Shown here in pieces: positions 5,747 through 7,555 of a stretch of DNA of 7,555 bases. The translations under genes and the position numbers were made by a program. The notes beneath the pieces are model-generated. The model saw nothing but the letters and a program-made list of their open reading frames with translations. It did no database searches and was not told the DNA's origin. How positions within the stretch are numbered: the first letter of the stretch is position 1; every line of letters begins with the position of its first letter. The stretch comes from Cognatishimia sp. WU-CL00825 (GTDB lineage Bacteria > Pseudomonadota > Alphaproteobacteria > Rhodobacterales > Rhodobacteraceae), in assembly GCF_040364665.1 (NCBI RefSeq), contig NZ_BAABWX010000013.1:1-7555 (forward strand), written 5' to 3'.

Positions 5747-7057
5747 ATGGCGCATTCGCAAACTATTGGCTTCATTGGATCTGGCCGCATTGGTCGTCCG
5801 GTCATGCAGGCGCTGCTTAAGGCAGGGCACAAAGTTCAGGTCTATGACAAGTTTCAATCAGCAACGGACTCTATTGTAAGCGCAGGGGGGACGTGGGCAG
5901 CGACGCCTGCAATCGCAGCCGCGCATTGCGACTTGCTTGTCACCTGCCTTGCGCTCCCCAGCCATGTCACCGAGTGTATGCTGGCAGAAAAGGGTGCGCT
6001 GGAAACCCTGCCCAAAGGCGCTGTTTGGCTGAATATGTCTACCACCGACTATCATGGCACAATGGAGATCGCGTCGCAGGCCAAGGCAAAGGGTGTCCAC
6101 TGCCTTGAAGGACCGGTCAGCAACCTATCACATATGGGCGTTGATTATGGCAATTCGAGCCTGTTCTGTGCAGGCGATAAAATTGGCTATGACAAAGTAC
6201 AGGATGTGCTTGCGGTAATTGCAAAAATTTCGTTTTTTACAGGTGAAATTGGCACGGCCCAAGCGACCAAGCTTTTGACCAATCACCTGTTTTACGCCGC
6301 GGTTCTTGTCACCACAGATTGCTTGGCGATTGCATCAAAAGCAGGCATCCCAACACTGTGGGTCTGGAACCAACTGGAACAATCCAGCGCCAATTCCATC
6401 GTGCTTGCACAATTCATGCCCTTTATTTTTGACGGCAGCTACGACAGTTCCTGCGCATTGGAAATCGGCATCAAAGATCTGAATTTGACGGTAAAGCTCG
6501 CAAAAGAATTGCAAGTGGATCTGCCGCTTGGTGCATTGGTGAGCCAGCGGTATACCCTTGCTGGAAACCACTATGATCCACGTCAGAACCACCTCAGCGT
6601 CGCCAAGCTGACCGAGGCAGCCAATGACCTAAGTTTGCGCGTCGTCGGCTTTGAAGCCGCTTCTAAATACGGCATAAATCCCGACTATCAGCATAACCAA
6701 CCCATGACGGTCGATGATTTGGGGCGGCTTTGCCCCAACTGGCCCGCATCCTATCAGGCAGCAGAATTCTGCCCGACCGCTGAACAGCAAGAGCTGACAG
6801 AGACCCTCGTCCATTTCATTGCGCTCAGCAACCAAAGACTGTTGCAAGAAGCCAGATCCCTGGGTCTCGCAGCGGGCATCGACGCGGATCTGATCAACGA
6901 AATGATCATCTGGAGCGTGGGCACAAATTGGGTGATTGAGAATTGGTCTGACTATGTGCCTATGACCAACGCAATTGACGCGCTGCGCGCCGTTGCTAGC
7001 CTGCATGACCTGCCGTTCTTACGGGCCTTCATGTCTGCAATGCAGCATCAAGATTGA
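5747..7057 (+). CDS. NAD(P)-dependent beta-hydroxyacid dehydrogenase-like oxidoreductase with C-terminal extension
   Basis: This is a member of the 3-hydroxyisobutyrate / 6-phosphogluconate dehydrogenase superfamily. The Rossmann fold starts with GFIGSGRIG (8-16); Asp34 at the end of the second strand favours NAD over NADP. LNMSTT (95-100) and EGPVSNLSHMGVDYGNSSLF (121-140) match the family's substrate region, but the usual SGG is SNL (125-127), suggesting an altered substrate. GTAQATKLLTNH (169-180) contains the expected catalytic Lys175. IKDLNLTVKLAKELQVDLPLGAL (242-264) is the standard C-terminal helix. The family normally ends near residue 295; this protein continues to 436. The extra helical segment (about 345-436) resembles the first helical domain in layout. 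AGGA eight bases before the ATG is a good ribosome-binding site. It is a single-gene unit between a palindrome and a strong terminator. The substrate is unknown. Confidence 0.85.
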   Translation: MAHSQTIGFIGSGRIGRPVMQALLKAGHKVQVYDKFQSATDSIVSAGGTWAATPAIAAAHCDLLVTCLALPSHVTECMLAEKGALETLPKGAVWLNMSTTDYHGTMEIASQAKAKGVHCLEGPVSNLSHMGVDYGNSSLFCAGDKIGYDKVQDVLAVIAKISFFTGEIGTAQATKLLTNHLFYAAVLVTTDCLAIASKAGIPTLWVWNQLEQSSANSIVLAQFMPFIFDGSYDSSCALEIGIKDLNLTVKLAKELQVDLPLGALVSQRYTLAGNHYDPRQNHLSVAKLTEAANDLSLRVVGFEAASKYGINPDYQHNQPMTVDDLGRLCPNWPASYQAAEFCPTAEQQELTETLVHFIALSNQRLLQEARSLGLAAGIDADLINEMIIWSVGTNWVIENWSDYVPMTNAIDALRAVASLHDLPFLRAFMSAMQHQD

Positions 7058-7061
7058 TCCC

Positions 7062-7075
7062 GCGGCTGCAGCCGC
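7062..7075. repeat. 14-bp perfect palindrome after the oxidoreductase stop codon
   Basis: GCGGCTGCAGCCGC is self-complementary and would fold in RNA as a 5-bp stem with a TGCA loop, four bases after the stop codon and just before the main terminator. AATTT follows, so it could be an accessory terminator or a transcript-stabilising hairpin. Confidence 0.35.
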
Positions 7076-7089
7076 AATTTGACACGCAA

Positions 7090-7127
7090 AAAGGGCCGCT
7101 CGTTTGAGCGGCCCTTTATATTTTTTC
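7090..7127. terminator. Strong bidirectional Rho-independent terminator
   Basis: A perfect 12-bp stem (AAAGGGCCGCTC at 7090-7101 with GAGCGGCCCTTT at 7106-7117) and GTTT loop are followed on the plus strand by ATATTTTTT. On the minus strand the core stem runs into TTTTTGCG. It therefore serves both the oxidoreductase gene and the convergent tuf gene. Confidence 0.9.
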
Positions 7128-7141
7128 ACTGGGTGGCTTAC

Positions 7142-7164
7142 GGTGATTTGCTTTGCAATTCACC
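7142..7164 (-). other. Hairpin in the 3' untranslated region of tuf
   Basis: GGTGA-T-TTGC pairs with GCAA-T-TCACC around a TTT loop (9 pairs, one T/T mismatch). GGC (7135-7137) and GCC (7169-7171) are also in register outside a 4x4 internal loop. It lies 37 bases past the tuf stop codon and has no T-run, so it is not an obvious terminator; its role is unknown. Confidence 0.35.
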
Positions 7165-7200
7165 TATCGCCGTGGCCGAAATCCTTGCGGATGTTCGTCC

Positions 7201-7555
7201 TTACTCAGTGATCTTGGACACAACGCCGGAACCAACGGTGCGGCCACCTTCGCGGATCGCGAAGCGCAGGCCTTGCTCCATCGCGATAGGCGCGATCAGC
7301 TCAACGTCAAATTTCAGGTTGTCACCAGGCATAACCATTTCTGTGCCTTCTGGCAGAACAACAGTGCCGGTCACGTCAGTTGTACGGAAGTAGAACTGTG
7401 GACGGTAGTTGGCGAAGAATGGCGTGTGACGGCCACCCTCGTCCTTGGTCAGAATATAGGCTTCTGCTTCGAACTTGGTGTGTGGGTTCACGGAACCTGG
7501 CTTACACAGAACCTGACCGCGCTCTACGCCGTCACGGTCAACGCCGCGCAGCAAC
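7201..7555 (-). CDS. tuf: Elongation factor Tu, C-terminal part (cut by window edge)
   Basis: EF-Tu carries aminoacyl-tRNA to the ribosome as a GTP complex in the cytosol. Only the last 118 residues or so are in the window: the end of domain II ([22 protein letters not shown]) and nearly all of domain III ([69 protein letters not shown]). These match E. coli EF-Tu almost segment by segment, including the methionine-proline-glycine turn and the C-terminal REGGRTVG. The gene enters from beyond the right edge, so the apparent start inside the window (a TTG) is only where the sequence is cut. Alphaproteobacteria often carry two near-identical tuf copies, and the window does not show which one this is. 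Confidence 0.98.
   Translation of the reverse strand, partial: LLRGVDRDGVERGQVLCKPGSVNPHTKFEAEAYILTKDEGGRHTPFFANYRPQFYFRTTDVTGTVVLPEGTEMVMPGDNLKFDVELIAPIAMEQGLRFAIREGGRTVGSGVVSKITE

Noticed and set aside
7118..7200. tRNA gene downstream of tuf
   Set aside because: tuf often neighbours tRNA genes, but this stretch has no T-arm GTTCRA motif, no acceptor-stem pairing and only one hairpin.
1..7555. CRISPR array, insertion sequence, integrase, toxin-antitoxin or phage-defence system
   Set aside because: No regularly spaced repeats, terminal inverted repeats, target duplications or related protein motifs were found on either strand.

Overview
The window looks like a chromosomal segment of a marine-type alphaproteobacterium, probably Rhodobacterales (roseobacter group). 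This is inferred from the EF-Tu sequence, the moderate GC content of roughly 50%, the short intergenic GC-rich terminators and the gene families present. There are no insertion sequences, integrases, CRISPR repeats, tRNA or rRNA genes. Most of it reads as ordinary housekeeping and accessory metabolism.

Layout. Positions 1-117 hold a GC-rich hairpin with a CUCCUCCC-bearing loop, then a second hairpin that serves as a terminator; together they could be the end of a small RNA. On the minus strand follow a Tat-exported periplasmic 2',3'-cyclic-nucleotide phosphodiesterase/3'-nucleotidase (136-2100) with a Pho-box-like site upstream, then a membrane fatty acid desaturase (2294-3328). A 58-residue hypothetical protein (3577-3753) is transcribed divergently from the desaturase, with a perfect 16-bp palindrome in the gap between them.

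Positions 3823-5035 (minus) are a tightly packed three-gene operon in the order glutathione S-transferase, NTF2/lumazine-binding-like protein, 4-oxalocrotonate-type tautomerase. A divergent HxlR-family regulator with two cysteines near its N-terminus (5159-5503, plus) faces it across a 123-bp gap rich in direct and inverted repeats. The simplest reading is a self-contained electrophile or aromatic-compound response module.

Positions 5747-7057 (plus) encode a 3-hydroxyisobutyrate-dehydrogenase-like oxidoreductase of 436 residues, about 140 longer than the family norm, with a 31-bp near-perfect palindrome just upstream. It converges on the 3' end of tuf (EF-Tu, minus strand, cut by the window edge), with a strong bidirectional terminator between the two genes.

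No gene-free stretch exceeds 300 bases. The most interesting items are the possible anti-Shine-Dalgarno RNA at the left edge, the HxlR/GST/NTF2-like/tautomerase module with its repeat-rich control region, and the enlarged oxidoreductase with its palindromic upstream site. None is demonstrably new from sequence alone.
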